From NCBI GenBank assembly GCA_963836015.1, contig CAWIIF010000007.1, forward strand, positions 146,034 to 210,033: 64,000 nucleotides of DNA. Reading direction: 5' to 3'. Position numbers and translations under genes: made by a program. The notes beneath the pieces are model-generated. The model was given only the letters and a program-made list of their open reading frames with translations. It did not search any database and was not told the DNA's origin. Below, piece by piece: positions 16,646-24,987 of the stretch (positions are counted from its first letter, which is position 1; each line of letters opens with the position of its first letter). This DNA comes from CAWCDJ01 sp963836015 (GTDB lineage Bacteria; Acidobacteriota; Terriglobia; Bryobacterales; Bryobacteraceae).

Positions 16646-18196
16646 CTACCGTTTGATGCCGAAGGAGTACAGGTAGCCATCGAAGGTTCCGATGTATACC
16701 CGTCCGTTGGCCAGGGAGATGCCGCTCCAGTGGTTCCAGGACTTGATCTGGTCGCCGCTGTTCCACAGTTCCTTGCCGGTCTGCGCGTCGAGAGCGAAGA
16801 GCACCGCGTGAGTCGAACCGGGAATGCGGCGGCTGGCGACATCGTCGAGGCCGACATCGGCATAAGCCTGGTCGGTATCCTCGCCGTTACCGTAAGCGAA
16901 GATCACACCGTTGGCGATGATGGGCGGCTCCGCGCGATTCATGTTGCGCGACATCCATGCCGGCGCCAGAGTCCACTTGCCGCCGTTGTCCTCCACTTTG
17001 AATGCGACAATGGCGCCGTCTTTCACTTCGCCGTGTTCGACCGGAGCATGGAATTTCGAGTGCGGCTTACCCCATATGGGAGTCAACACCCAGCGGGTCC
17101 CTTTGGAATCTTCCCAACTGGCGAGGGAACCCCAGATGCCGGCCGAAGCGAAGTTGACATCCTCATTGCAGAGCAGCGGGCTGCGATAGAGAGGCGTGCG
17201 GTGATCGTCCCCGCCGATAGACTGCGTATCCATCAGGTAAAGGCGGCATTCCTTGCCGGCATCGACCATCAGCTCTTTGCCCTTGTAGTCGAAGATGACC
17301 GGAGTGACCTGCATGTCCAGGTCGCGCTTGACCAGCCACTCGGCATTACTCGGCCCGTAGTAGTCCACGAGCTCGAGCGCTTTGGTGTCGGGATTCTGCT
17401 GGACGCCGATGATGCCGTCGCCATATGTGCCGGCCTCAGGATCCCAGCGCCCGTCGCCGGTTCCGGTATACATCACGCCTTCCGAGCTGATTGCAGGGCC
17501 GGTACGGCCCCACATGCCGCCGCCGGCCGGGCCCCACGTGCCTACTTTGTCGGTGGCGAGGTCGTAAGTGTAAACCATATTCGGATGGCCGCCGCAGCCC
17601 TGAGCGGTATGCGTGTAGATTACGTTCTTAAAGAGGTTGAGGGCGTAGGGCTTGCCGTTGGGCGGCATGAACTTGGCGGGCGGCTTGACGTCCTCGCCAT
17701 CAGCAGCGTTCAACTGGTGGAGCATGCCGTCCCAGGAAGCGACATAAACGGTGTACTTACCCGGAGTGGAGCTTGGGGCGACCACCGGAGTCGCGGTGAT
17801 GCCGCCGGGGCAAAGGATGCCACCTCCGCGGCCGCCGTTGGCCGGAGGCGTCCAGGTGCTCTCGAAGTGCTTCTTCCAGATGACCTCGCCCTTTTCGACG
17901 TCGATGGCGTAGATGTTGTCCGAGACGCCCGTCTCGATGGCGACTTCGCGAACACCGTCCCGGGTATTCAGGTGGCCGATGATGAGCGGCGGGAAGAGAT
18001 TGTGCATCTGGCGGGGCTCATTATCCAGCTTGAGCTTCCAGAGGAGTTTAATGTCTTTGGCATTAGCTGTAGAGAAGATCTTCTCATCCTTGGCCCACGC
18101 AGTGCGCTTGACGTCGCCGCCATCGGTAAGCCAGTCGGCTCCCGAAGCGAGAACGCAGCCTAGCGCGGCCACAGTGAGAATCGGTAGTTTACGCAT
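16646..18196 (-). CDS. PQQ-type beta-propeller dehydrogenase-like protein
   Basis: 516 residues from the ATG at 18196, which begins a clear signal peptide (MRKLPILTVAALGCVLASGADW). Upstream in-frame codons would run through the LacI operator and promoter region. The propeller repeats include NIYAIDVEKGEVIWKK, MVYTYDLATDKVG, VLFALDAQTGKELWNSGD and YIGTFDGYLYSFG. It is related to the 14299 propeller but lacks the Gly/Arg-rich insert. It is the first gene of the six-gene minus operon and is divergent from the TonB-dependent receptor at 18570. A role in periplasmic sugar or alcohol oxidation is inferred. Full PQQ-ligand conservation is not verified. Confidence 0.78.
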   Translation of the reverse strand: MRKLPILTVAALGCVLASGADWLTDGGDVKRTAWAKDEKIFSTANAKDIKLLWKLKLDNEPRQMHNLFPPLIIGHLNTRDGVREVAIETGVSDNIYAIDVEKGEVIWKKHFESTWTPPANGGRGGGILCPGGITATPVVAPSSTPGKYTVYVASWDGMLHQLNAADGEDVKPPAKFMPPNGKPYALNLFKNVIYTHTAQGCGGHPNMVYTYDLATDKVGTWGPAGGGMWGRTGPAISSEGVMYTGTGDGRWDPEAGTYGDGIIGVQQNPDTKALELVDYYGPSNAEWLVKRDLDMQVTPVIFDYKGKELMVDAGKECRLYLMDTQSIGGDDHRTPLYRSPLLCNEDVNFASAGIWGSLASWEDSKGTRWVLTPIWGKPHSKFHAPVEHGEVKDGAIVAFKVEDNGGKWTLAPAWMSRNMNRAEPPIIANGVIFAYGNGEDTDQAYADVGLDDVASRRIPGSTHAVLFALDAQTGKELWNSGDQIKSWNHWSGISLANGRVYIGTFDGYLYSFGIKR

Positions 18197-18299
18197 CCCA
18201 GACCTCGTGTCGTGCCGTTTTCGTGTTCCCAGTGTACTGCGAGTGGCAGGGAGCCACAAGGGAATCCGCAACGAATCTGAATCAGGCGAGTGTTTGTTC

Positions 18300-18358
18300 T
18301 TGACAGCGGGACAGTCGTAGCTATATGCTTTCTCTACTGCGGGTTTGAATCGTTTCAA
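18300..18358 (+). promoter_or_regulatory. Promoter with LacI-type operator, divergent region
   Basis: TTGACA (18300-18305) and TATATG (18322-18327, 16-base spacer) precede the operator TTGAATCGTTTCAA (18345-18358). It differs by two bases from the operators at 7832 and 24968 and again lies just past the -10. The 373-base gap between 18196 and 18570 holds nothing else I recognise. The start of the receptor is 211 bases downstream of the operator, so the leader is long. The site could also affect the divergent propeller operon. Confidence 0.72.
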
Positions 18359-18569
18359 GGGTCACAAATCCGCCGGGAGGGGTATGCTAGCGACTCAGAT
18401 GTCGCAGAGAAGAGAGTTGCTCTCGGTTGGGCTGCTGCAGTGGGGCACCGGATTGTCTCTCGTTCGCTTCCAGTTTCCCCTTTTCCGCCATACACAACAG
18501 GCACCGCGACATTCTCGCTTGCGGCTGCTCCAATCCAAACAACCAAAACCGGTATCCGGGAGGTTAGTC

Positions 18570-21500
18570 GTGTCTCGATTTCGAGTATTAGCGGGATTAG
18601 TCGGACTGCTGCTCGCAATGCTGCCGGCGGCGAATGCCCAGAGCGTTACGGGCCAGATTTCGGGAACGGTCGTCGATGCCACCGGCGCGGCGGTAGTCGG
18701 CGCTTCCGTTACCCTAACCAACGATCTTTCGAAGCAGGAACGCACCTTCTCCACCAGCGGGTCCGGGTCGTTCATCTTCACCGGCCTGGTGCCTGGCGCT
18801 TACAGCATCAAGGTTGCCGGGGCGGGTTTCAAGAACTACGAGCAAAAAGCCATTCGGGTGGCGGCACAGGAACGCGTCGACCTGCACGATATCGCGCTCG
18901 CGGTCGGCGACGTGACCAGCACGGTGGAAGTGACGGCGTCGACGGTGCATGTGGCCACGGACAGTTCCGATCGCTCGATCGCGATCAACCTACACCAGAT
19001 CGACGACACCCCGACCCGGGGCCGGAACCCGGTAAACATCATCATGACGCTGCCGGGCGTGCAGACCGTGGCGTCGAACGATTATCGAGGCTGGTCCGGC
19101 GGCGGCATCCCCGGAGTCAACGGCGGCCAAACCGGCCAGATCGTCCTGAATATGGACGGCGCCGCGAGTCAGGATTCAGGAAACCTGAACCCCGGATATA
19201 TTTCGCCCAGCGTCGACGCCATCGGCGAAGTCAAACTGCTGGTGTCCAACTATACCGCCGAGTATGGCGGCCGCACAGGCGGCCAGTTGACCCTGACGAC
19301 CAAGAATGGAACGCCTCAGTTCCACGGCACGGCGTACTACTACATGCGCCACGAGATGTTGAACGCCAACGAGTTCTTCAATAACAAACAGAATGTTGGG
19401 AAGACGAAGTACCGCTACCAGAATCCCGGCGGCACCATCGGCGGTCCGCTCATCATTCCGGGCACTCGATTCAACAAGAACCGGGAGAAGCTGTTCTTCT
19501 TCTTCTCGTTCGACAAGCTGTACAACGCAACTACCATCAACAACACCTACACCATGCCTACCGCGCTGGAGCGCGCAGGCGATTTCTCGAAGACCGTCAC
19601 CACCACCGGGGTGTTGATTCCTGTCACCGATCCCTCTACCCAGGCTCCCTTCCCGGGGAACGTCATTCCCACCAGCAGGATCAGCCCGCAGGGACAGGCC
19701 ATGCTGAACCTCTTCCCGCTGCCCAGTCCGCTGGGGCTGGCGCTCGACCCGACCGGCAACCGCGGTTATAACTTCCGTGCGATCCTTCCGCAGAACCGCC
19801 CTTTGGACGACAAGGTTCTCCGCATCGATTACAACATCTCGCCGAAGTTAACGACTTACGTGCGCCTGTTGCAGGACTACCAGGCGGTGAACGGTTACGG
19901 TGGCACGGTGAACCCTCCCGGCGGCACGTGGGGGCAGTTCCCCGCCAGTTACCATGTGCAGTCGGCGGGTGTTTTGGGTACCGCCATCTACACGTTCTCG
20001 CCGACCCTGATCAACGAACTCAGTTGGGGCATCACGCGCGGCTTGCAGGGCGTCAATCCTCTGAGTGACACCAGCGCGGATTCTGCGACCGGCGGCGCCA
20101 AGACGTACGAGCAGAGCCTGCTACCGCTCAAGGATGCCAATGGCAACGCCCTCACCCTGCCGCGCATCAACCAGGGCAGCAATGTTCTGAACCTGCTGCC
20201 GGCAGTCAACTTCGGGTTCCCCTCGGGCTTCAACGCCCAGTCTTCCGGCCAGGGCGTGACCGCGGCTCCCACGTTCTCCCTGGACAGCCGCTGGCCGTTC
20301 ACCGGCACGGATCAGTTGCAGACCATCGATGACAAAGTCACCTGGGTTCACGGTCCGCATACTTTCAAAGCCGGCTTCTACATGGAGAGAATGGCGCGCA
20401 ACGTGAGTGTGTACTCAGTGTACAACGCCGCTGGAACCTACTACTTCGGCTCCGACCGCGCCAACCCGCTCGACACTGGATACGCCTACTCCAATGCGCT
20501 GCTGGGCAGCGCCTTCGCCTACGGCGACGACAACAAGAAACTGGTGAATCATGCCCGTTACACGCAGATCGAGTGGTTCCTGCAGGATACATGGAAGGCG
20601 AGCCGCCGGCTCACATTCGATTACGGCCTGCGCTTCTACCGCGTGGGAGATCTGAATTCCAAGGGCGCCACCCTGGGACTGTTCAATGCAGCGTCATACA
20701 ATCCCAGCCAGGTCGGACAGCTTCTCTACCCGGCGTGCTCCATCCAGACCTCCGCCACCTGCCCTACGGCGGACAAGATCGCCATCAACCCGGCAACGGG
20801 GGCGACTTTCCCATATGTCCGGCAGGGCACGTTCGATACCTCTTCCTATCCGGCCAACGGGTATCCCTGGTCGGGCATCAAGACTTACCAGACCCACTTC
20901 TTTAATGTCGCCCCGATTCAAGTCGGGCCACGTGTCGGTTTCGCGTGGGACGTTTTCGGCGACGGCAAGACCGCCCTGCGCGGCGGATTCGGCATTATCG
21001 TGGGCCGCAACTGGACGGTGGACTACATCGGCGCACTCAGCGCGGGCCAAGGCCCGATGATGGTGCCGCCCAACTTTCTGGCACCAACGATCCTGTACAC
21101 CAACTTCGAGAACCTGGCCGGTTCCCAGGCGTATTATACGCCGCAGAACGTCATCGGAGGATCGCCCAACGAGATTCCGCAGTCAACCTACAACTGGAGC
21201 TTCGGCATCCAGCGTGAACTGGCACACGGTCTGATCGCCGACATATCCTACGTCGCCAATGCGCTGCGCCACGGTTACGGCGAGATGTACGACAGCAACG
21301 CCGTCGCGCCGTTAACCACCTGGAGCCCTTCTGGCTGCGCGAACCCGATCCTGGGCGGCTGCCCGAACCCGAAATTCATCGACCCGACCACCAATCCTGC
21401 CAACCCGGGCTTCTACTCTACCAACCTGATCCGCGCCATGACCGGTTATGCCGGGCTCGGCAATATCATCGACTTCACCCAGAGCTACACCAACAACTAC

Positions 21501-22259
21501 AACTCTCTTCAGATGCAGTTGAACCGGCGCACCGGTAGAATCCAGTGGAACCTCAACTACACTTTCTCCCGCACCATCGTCTACAACAACGACAACCAAA
21601 CTCAGATCTATCAATTTGTCAATGCCCAACTCATGAAGAACGTGGCCAACCGGGCGCACGCCGTCAACTTCAATTTCGGTTACGATTTCCCCGACGGCAG
21701 CAAGCTCTGGTCCAACGGGTTCACCAAAGCGGTGCTGAACGGCTGGCACTTCAACGGCAACGGTGCCATCTACTCGGGCAATCCGTACACGGTCAGTTGC
21801 GGCGCCACCGGCCAGCCGTCGCAATACTGGGTCGGCACGCCCACCACCTACCTCCCGTTCCGCTGCCAGATGGGTAGCGATATCTACCTGAGCGGCGGAG
21901 CGCTGCCCTCGAAGACGGAGGATCCGCGTTTGCAGGTCCCGTTGAATGCAGGCAACTTCACCTTGCCGGGGGCCAACTCGCTAGGCATCGGAAATACGCC
22001 GCCGACTCTGTTCTACGGCCCGGGGCTGTGGAACCTGGACCTCTCCCTGGCCAAGATCACCCAGATCGCCGAGGGGAAGACTCTGGAACTTCGGATTGAG
22101 ACATTCAACACCTTCAACCACTTCGACCCGAACAACCCGAATACCTCGCTAACCTGGAATTTCAACACGGGGGCTCAGACCAACGCTGCCTTCGGCACCA
22201 TCCAGGGTGCGCAAGTGCAGGCACGCCACGCAGTGCTTTCGGCCAGGTTCCGCTTCTAG
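18570..22259 (+). CDS. TonB-dependent receptor with carboxypeptidase-regulatory-like domain
   Basis: 1229 residues from the GTG at 18570, which has GGGAGG 6 bases upstream and opens a signal peptide (VSRFRVLAGLVGLLLAMLPAANAQS). An earlier TTG lies inside the LacI operator and is rejected. Residues 27-110 are a carboxypeptidase-regulatory-like beta sandwich (GQISGTVVDATGAAVVGASV, GLVPGAYSIKV). Then comes a plug (RNPVNIIMTLPGV, AEYGGRTGGQLTLTTKNGT) and a long barrel ending in the outer-membrane Phe (SARFRF). This is the Oar-like receptor type abundant in Acidobacteriota; no SusD gene is adjacent. The LacI operator in its promoter suggests import of the sugar handled by the flanking operons. Confidence 0.93.
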   Translation: MSRFRVLAGLVGLLLAMLPAANAQSVTGQISGTVVDATGAAVVGASVTLTNDLSKQERTFSTSGSGSFIFTGLVPGAYSIKVAGAGFKNYEQKAIRVAAQERVDLHDIALAVGDVTSTVEVTASTVHVATDSSDRSIAINLHQIDDTPTRGRNPVNIIMTLPGVQTVASNDYRGWSGGGIPGVNGGQTGQIVLNMDGAASQDSGNLNPGYISPSVDAIGEVKLLVSNYTAEYGGRTGGQLTLTTKNGTPQFHGTAYYYMRHEMLNANEFFNNKQNVGKTKYRYQNPGGTIGGPLIIPGTRFNKNREKLFFFFSFDKLYNATTINNTYTMPTALERAGDFSKTVTTTGVLIPVTDPSTQAPFPGNVIPTSRISPQGQAMLNLFPLPSPLGLALDPTGNRGYNFRAILPQNRPLDDKVLRIDYNISPKLTTYVRLLQDYQAVNGYGGTVNPPGGTWGQFPASYHVQSAGVLGTAIYTFSPTLINELSWGITRGLQGVNPLSDTSADSATGGAKTYEQSLLPLKDANGNALTLPRINQGSNVLNLLPAVNFGFPSGFNAQSSGQGVTAAPTFSLDSRWPFTGTDQLQTIDDKVTWVHGPHTFKAGFYMERMARNVSVYSVYNAAGTYYFGSDRANPLDTGYAYSNALLGSAFAYGDDNKKLVNHARYTQIEWFLQDTWKASRRLTFDYGLRFYRVGDLNSKGATLGLFNAASYNPSQVGQLLYPACSIQTSATCPTADKIAINPATGATFPYVRQGTFDTSSYPANGYPWSGIKTYQTHFFNVAPIQVGPRVGFAWDVFGDGKTALRGGFGIIVGRNWTVDYIGALSAGQGPMMVPPNFLAPTILYTNFENLAGSQAYYTPQNVIGGSPNEIPQSTYNWSFGIQRELAHGLIADISYVANALRHGYGEMYDSNAVAPLTTWSPSGCANPILGGCPNPKFIDPTTNPANPGFYSTNLIRAMTGYAGLGNIIDFTQSYTNNYNSLQMQLNRRTGRIQWNLNYTFSRTIVYNNDNQTQIYQFVNAQLMKNVANRAHAVNFNFGYDFPDGSKLWSNGFTKAVLNGWHFNGNGAIYSGNPYTVSCGATGQPSQYWVGTPTTYLPFRCQMGSDIYLSGGALPSKTEDPRLQVPLNAGNFTLPGANSLGIGNTPPTLFYGPGLWNLDLSLAKITQIAEGKTLELRIETFNTFNHFDPNNPNTSLTWNFNTGAQTNAAFGTIQGAQVQARHAVLSARFRF

Positions 22260-22284
22260 GACAATTCTCTGATTAGCAAACCCC

Positions 22285-22314
22285 AGGAGGAAAGCCAACC
22301 AAGGCTTTCCTCCT
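22285..22314 (+). terminator. Stem-loop terminator after TonB-dependent receptor
   Basis: A perfect 12-base-pair stem (AGGAGGAAAGCC / GGCTTTCCTCCT) with a six-base loop AACCAA starts 25 bases after the receptor stop. Only TTCG follows rather than a T-run, so termination may be incomplete. It separates the receptor from the blue-copper gene. Confidence 0.6.
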
Positions 22315-22366
22315 TCGAACTTGGCCACCGGCAACGGTCGCCGGTATCCAGACACGGCAGATCGTC

Positions 22367-22396
22367 TTGACACGCCATCAAGGATGGCAGTACGCT
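22367..22396 (+). promoter_or_regulatory. Promoter with palindrome in its spacer
   Basis: TTGACA (22367-22372) and TACGCT (22391-22396) are 18 bases apart. The spacer holds a perfect inverted repeat, GCCATC-AAG-GATGGC (22374-22388), where a regulator could sit between the -35 and -10. It should serve the lipoprotein genes at 22570 and 23366. Apart from this and the terminator, the 310-base gap is empty. Confidence 0.45.
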
Positions 22397-22569
22397 ACAA
22401 ATGCTTCCTCGGCTGTGCTAATTGAACAGTGCGGCGTTGCGGCCGCGGCGCCAGGGAGCAACCAGGAATCATGACCCCCCAGGCAGAGCAAATCCCCCAT
22501 CTTCATTCCGACACGGCAACGTCGAAAGCAAAGTTGATTCGAGAGGCGGTTGCGGCCGGCGAGGAAATC

Positions 22570-23328
22570 GTGAGGCTGGCCATTCTATTTGCAGCGGTGC
22601 TGCTGGCGACCGGATGCGGCAAGTCCAACCCGCCCGCGAAGACCGCCGAGAAGCCGAAAGCCGTAACATACTTTCACGTCGATCCTGCGACCGCTGGAGT
22701 GATCCGCGGGAAGGTTCTGTATCGAGGGCCGAAGCCTTCGAGGAAAGCGATCGACATGGAGTCGGACGCCGGCTGTCAGAAGGAGCACGCGGGCAAGCCG
22801 GCCTACGACGAACCAGTGATGGTGGGGAAGCGCGGAGGTCTTGAGAACGCGTTTGTCTATATCCAGTCGGGGCTCGAGGGCAAAAAGTTCGAGCCGTCGA
22901 AGGAACCGGTGGTTCTCGACCAGCACGGCTGCATGTTCGTGCCGCGTGTGACCGGAGTGGAGGCGGGAGACAGTCTGGACCTGCGAAACAGCGATTCGGT
23001 TTCGCACAACATTCACCTCATGCCCAAGAACAACTATGAGTGGAACCAGCAGCAGTCGCCCAACGCGCCGGAGGTACGCCATAAGCTGGTCCGCCCGGAA
23101 GTCATGATCCCGATCAAGTGCAACGTTCATTCCTGGATGCACGCTTACATCGGTGTGGTCGATAATCCGTATTTCGCGGTTACCGGGCCGGACGGCACTT
23201 TCGAGTGGAAGAACGTCCCGCCGGGCGACTACACGATCGGCGTCTGGCACGAGAAACTCGGAGAGCAGACCGGCCACGTGCATGTTGCACCATCGGGAGC
23301 CGCCGCTGTAGACTTCACCTATCGCTAG
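22570..23328 (+). CDS. Blue-copper (cupredoxin) lipoprotein with regulatory-like beta domain
   Basis: 252 residues from the GTG at 22570 (GAGG upstream), which starts a lipoprotein signal with the lipobox LLATGC (Cys16). Residues 110-195 are a cupredoxin with a plausible type-1 copper site: His146 (DSVSHNIH), Cys184, His187 and Met190. The C-x2-H-x2-M spacing is like that of amicyanin. The tail (FAVTGPDGTFEWKNVPPGDYTIGVWHEKLG) is a carboxypeptidase-regulatory-like strand set. It probably carries electrons or binds copper at the membrane surface. Its neighbour 37 bases on is a YVTN-propeller lipoprotein. An upstream in-frame GTG at 22429 would spoil the signal peptide. Confidence 0.8.
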   Translation: MRLAILFAAVLLATGCGKSNPPAKTAEKPKAVTYFHVDPATAGVIRGKVLYRGPKPSRKAIDMESDAGCQKEHAGKPAYDEPVMVGKRGGLENAFVYIQSGLEGKKFEPSKEPVVLDQHGCMFVPRVTGVEAGDSLDLRNSDSVSHNIHLMPKNNYEWNQQQSPNAPEVRHKLVRPEVMIPIKCNVHSWMHAYIGVVDNPYFAVTGPDGTFEWKNVPPGDYTIGVWHEKLGEQTGHVHVAPSGAAAVDFTYR

Positions 23329-23365
23329 CGGGGATGATCGAGCAGGCGAAAGGATTCTACGCGCA

Positions 23366-24391
23366 ATGACGAATTCCGGAAAGCTCGCGGTCTCGGTGCT
23401 GCTGGCCGCCATGGCGACAGGCTGCAGCCATGCCCCTTCGGGCCCTGCGTACCGCGTCTATGTAACCAACGAGTCGTCGGGCGACTTGACGGTGATTGAT
23501 CCATCCAGCATGCAGGCGGTCGCCACGGTTCCACTCGGTAAGCGGGCGCGGGGCATTCACCCCAGCGCGGATGGGAAGACGATCTTTGTAGCACTGAGCG
23601 GATCGCCGCTGGCGCCGCCGGGAGTGGACGAGAGCACATTGCCGCCCCCCGATAAAAGCGCCGACGGCATCGGGGTCTTCGATGTGGCGCAAAACAAGAT
23701 GCTGCGCAAAGTCCCCGGCGGCTCCGACCCGGAGCAGTTCGCGGTGGGGAAGGACGGAATTCTATACGTCTCGAACGAAGATGCGGCGGGCGTGAGTTTT
23801 GTGGATCCGGAGAAAGGGACGGTCCTTAAGACGATCCCGACCGGCGAAGAACCGGAAGGTGTGACGCTAACCCCGGACGGCAAATACGTCTACGTGACTT
23901 CCGAGGACAAGGGCACGGTCACCGTTGTGGATATCGCGGCCGGCACAGCTCTGAAGACGATCAAAGTGGGGCGGCGTCCTCGCGGGATCACCTTCCTGCC
24001 TGACGGATCGAAGGCCTATGTGACCAACGAAAACGATGAATCGGTCAGCGTGATCGACACTGCCAAACTCGAATGCACGCATGCCATCCCGATCGGCGAG
24101 GGGACGAAACCGATGGGACAGGCCATGACCAAGGACGGTTCCCGCCTCTACATCAGCACGGGGCGCGGCAAGAAGGTTGTGGTGCTGGACACCGCCACGG
24201 AGAAGATTCTCTCCTCGTTCGAGGTGGGCCAACGCCCGTGGGGGATCGCGCTCTCGCCGGACGAGAAGCTGCTTTACACGGCGAATGGACCGTCGAACGA
24301 CGTCTCCATCGTAGACGTGGCGAACGGAACGGTGCTCAAGAAGGTCAAGGTTGGCGAACGGCCCTGGGGTGTGTTGGTGCTGGGGAACTAG
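23366..24391 (+). CDS. YVTN-family beta-propeller lipoprotein
   Basis: 341 residues with lipobox MATGC (Cys20). About seven blades repeat the pattern VYVTNE..GTVTVVDIA.G..LKTIKVG..P.GI, for example YVTSEDKGTVTVVDIAAG and YTANGPSNDVSIVDVANG. These YncE-like propellers are surface or periplasmic proteins, usually of binding function; some are linked to metal or redox partners. It follows the blue-copper lipoprotein by 37 bases and is probably co-expressed. Its stop overlaps the convergent DoxX gene by 4 bases. Confidence 0.85.
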   Translation: MTNSGKLAVSVLLAAMATGCSHAPSGPAYRVYVTNESSGDLTVIDPSSMQAVATVPLGKRARGIHPSADGKTIFVALSGSPLAPPGVDESTLPPPDKSADGIGVFDVAQNKMLRKVPGGSDPEQFAVGKDGILYVSNEDAAGVSFVDPEKGTVLKTIPTGEEPEGVTLTPDGKYVYVTSEDKGTVTVVDIAAGTALKTIKVGRRPRGITFLPDGSKAYVTNENDESVSVIDTAKLECTHAIPIGEGTKPMGQAMTKDGSRLYISTGRGKKVVVLDTATEKILSSFEVGQRPWGIALSPDEKLLYTANGPSNDVSIVDVANGTVLKKVKVGERPWGVLVLGN

Positions 24392-24852
24392 GCATCCACG
24401 CCAGACGGCGAGTTGCTGAGGACGGCGACTTTTTGGCGACGGCCCTTCAGCCAGGCATCCAGGGAGTAGCGGCCGGAGCCGGCGATGGCAATCGCGATGT
24501 TGCCGATGAGATACATGGCCGGAAGTTCCGCGGCGCTGCCGCCTTTCGAAAGCTCGAATCCCGTGGCGACCCCCATATTGACGACCAGGAACAGGGCTGC
24601 CCATCGCGTGAACAGGCCGGAGATCACCAATACCGAGCAGAGTCCTTCCGCGAGAGAGGAAGCCACGGCAAACACCACCGGAACGGGGAATCCGACCCGG
24701 TGCACTACGCCGATAAAGGGCCAAGGCTGGCCAAGGACGAAGTAGTGGTAGAGTTTCCCCAGCCTGGCCGCTCCATGAAGGGCGAACGTGATTCCACCGA
24801 CGGCCAGTCTCAACCACAGAAGCGCATAGTCCCTGTTCGTTTGCTCGGTCAC
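24388..24852 (-). CDS. DoxX-family membrane protein
   Basis: 154 residues from the GTG at 24852, chosen because GGAGG lies 4 bases upstream. A longer in-frame extension to 25608 runs antisense through the ABC ATPase gene and is rejected. Four hydrophobic helices with RLAVGGITFALHGAARLGK, PVVFAVASSLAEGLCSVLVISGL, LVVNMGV and MYLIGNIAIAIAGSGRYSLD give the DoxX/DoxD pattern. The family is inner-membrane and poorly defined, with some members in redox or thiosulfate systems. It is divergent from the ABC operon, sharing its 135-base regulatory gap. Confidence 0.82.
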   Translation of the reverse strand: MTEQTNRDYALLWLRLAVGGITFALHGAARLGKLYHYFVLGQPWPFIGVVHRVGFPVPVVFAVASSLAEGLCSVLVISGLFTRWAALFLVVNMGVATGFELSKGGSAAELPAMYLIGNIAIAIAGSGRYSLDAWLKGRRQKVAVLSNSPSGVDA

Positions 24853-24929
24853 GAATCCTCCGGAGGAGTCCCTCTCAATGTTACTTGAAGGCGCAGAGGC
24901 TTCGCCGCGGGTTACCTGAGGGACGCGGT

Positions 24930-24981
24930 TTGACAACTGCCACCGCGGGGGTATACGCTGGCGGAGCTTGAGACGTTTCAA
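24930..24981 (+). promoter_or_regulatory. Promoter with LacI-type operator, sugar ABC importer
   Basis: TTGACA (24930-24935), TATACG (24952-24957, 16-base spacer) and the operator TTGAGACGTTTCAA (24968-24981). The stretch GAGC plus the operator is identical to 7828-7845. The operator ends only 6 bases before the ATG of the ATPase gene. No Shine-Dalgarno site is visible between them, so the operator lies in the leader itself. Confidence 0.75.
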
Positions 24982-24987
24982 CGCGCC

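Noticed and set aside
18345..18569. Receptor start at the TTG at 18345
   Set aside because: This codon lies in the LacI operator; the GTG at 18570 has a strong ribosome site and begins the signal peptide.
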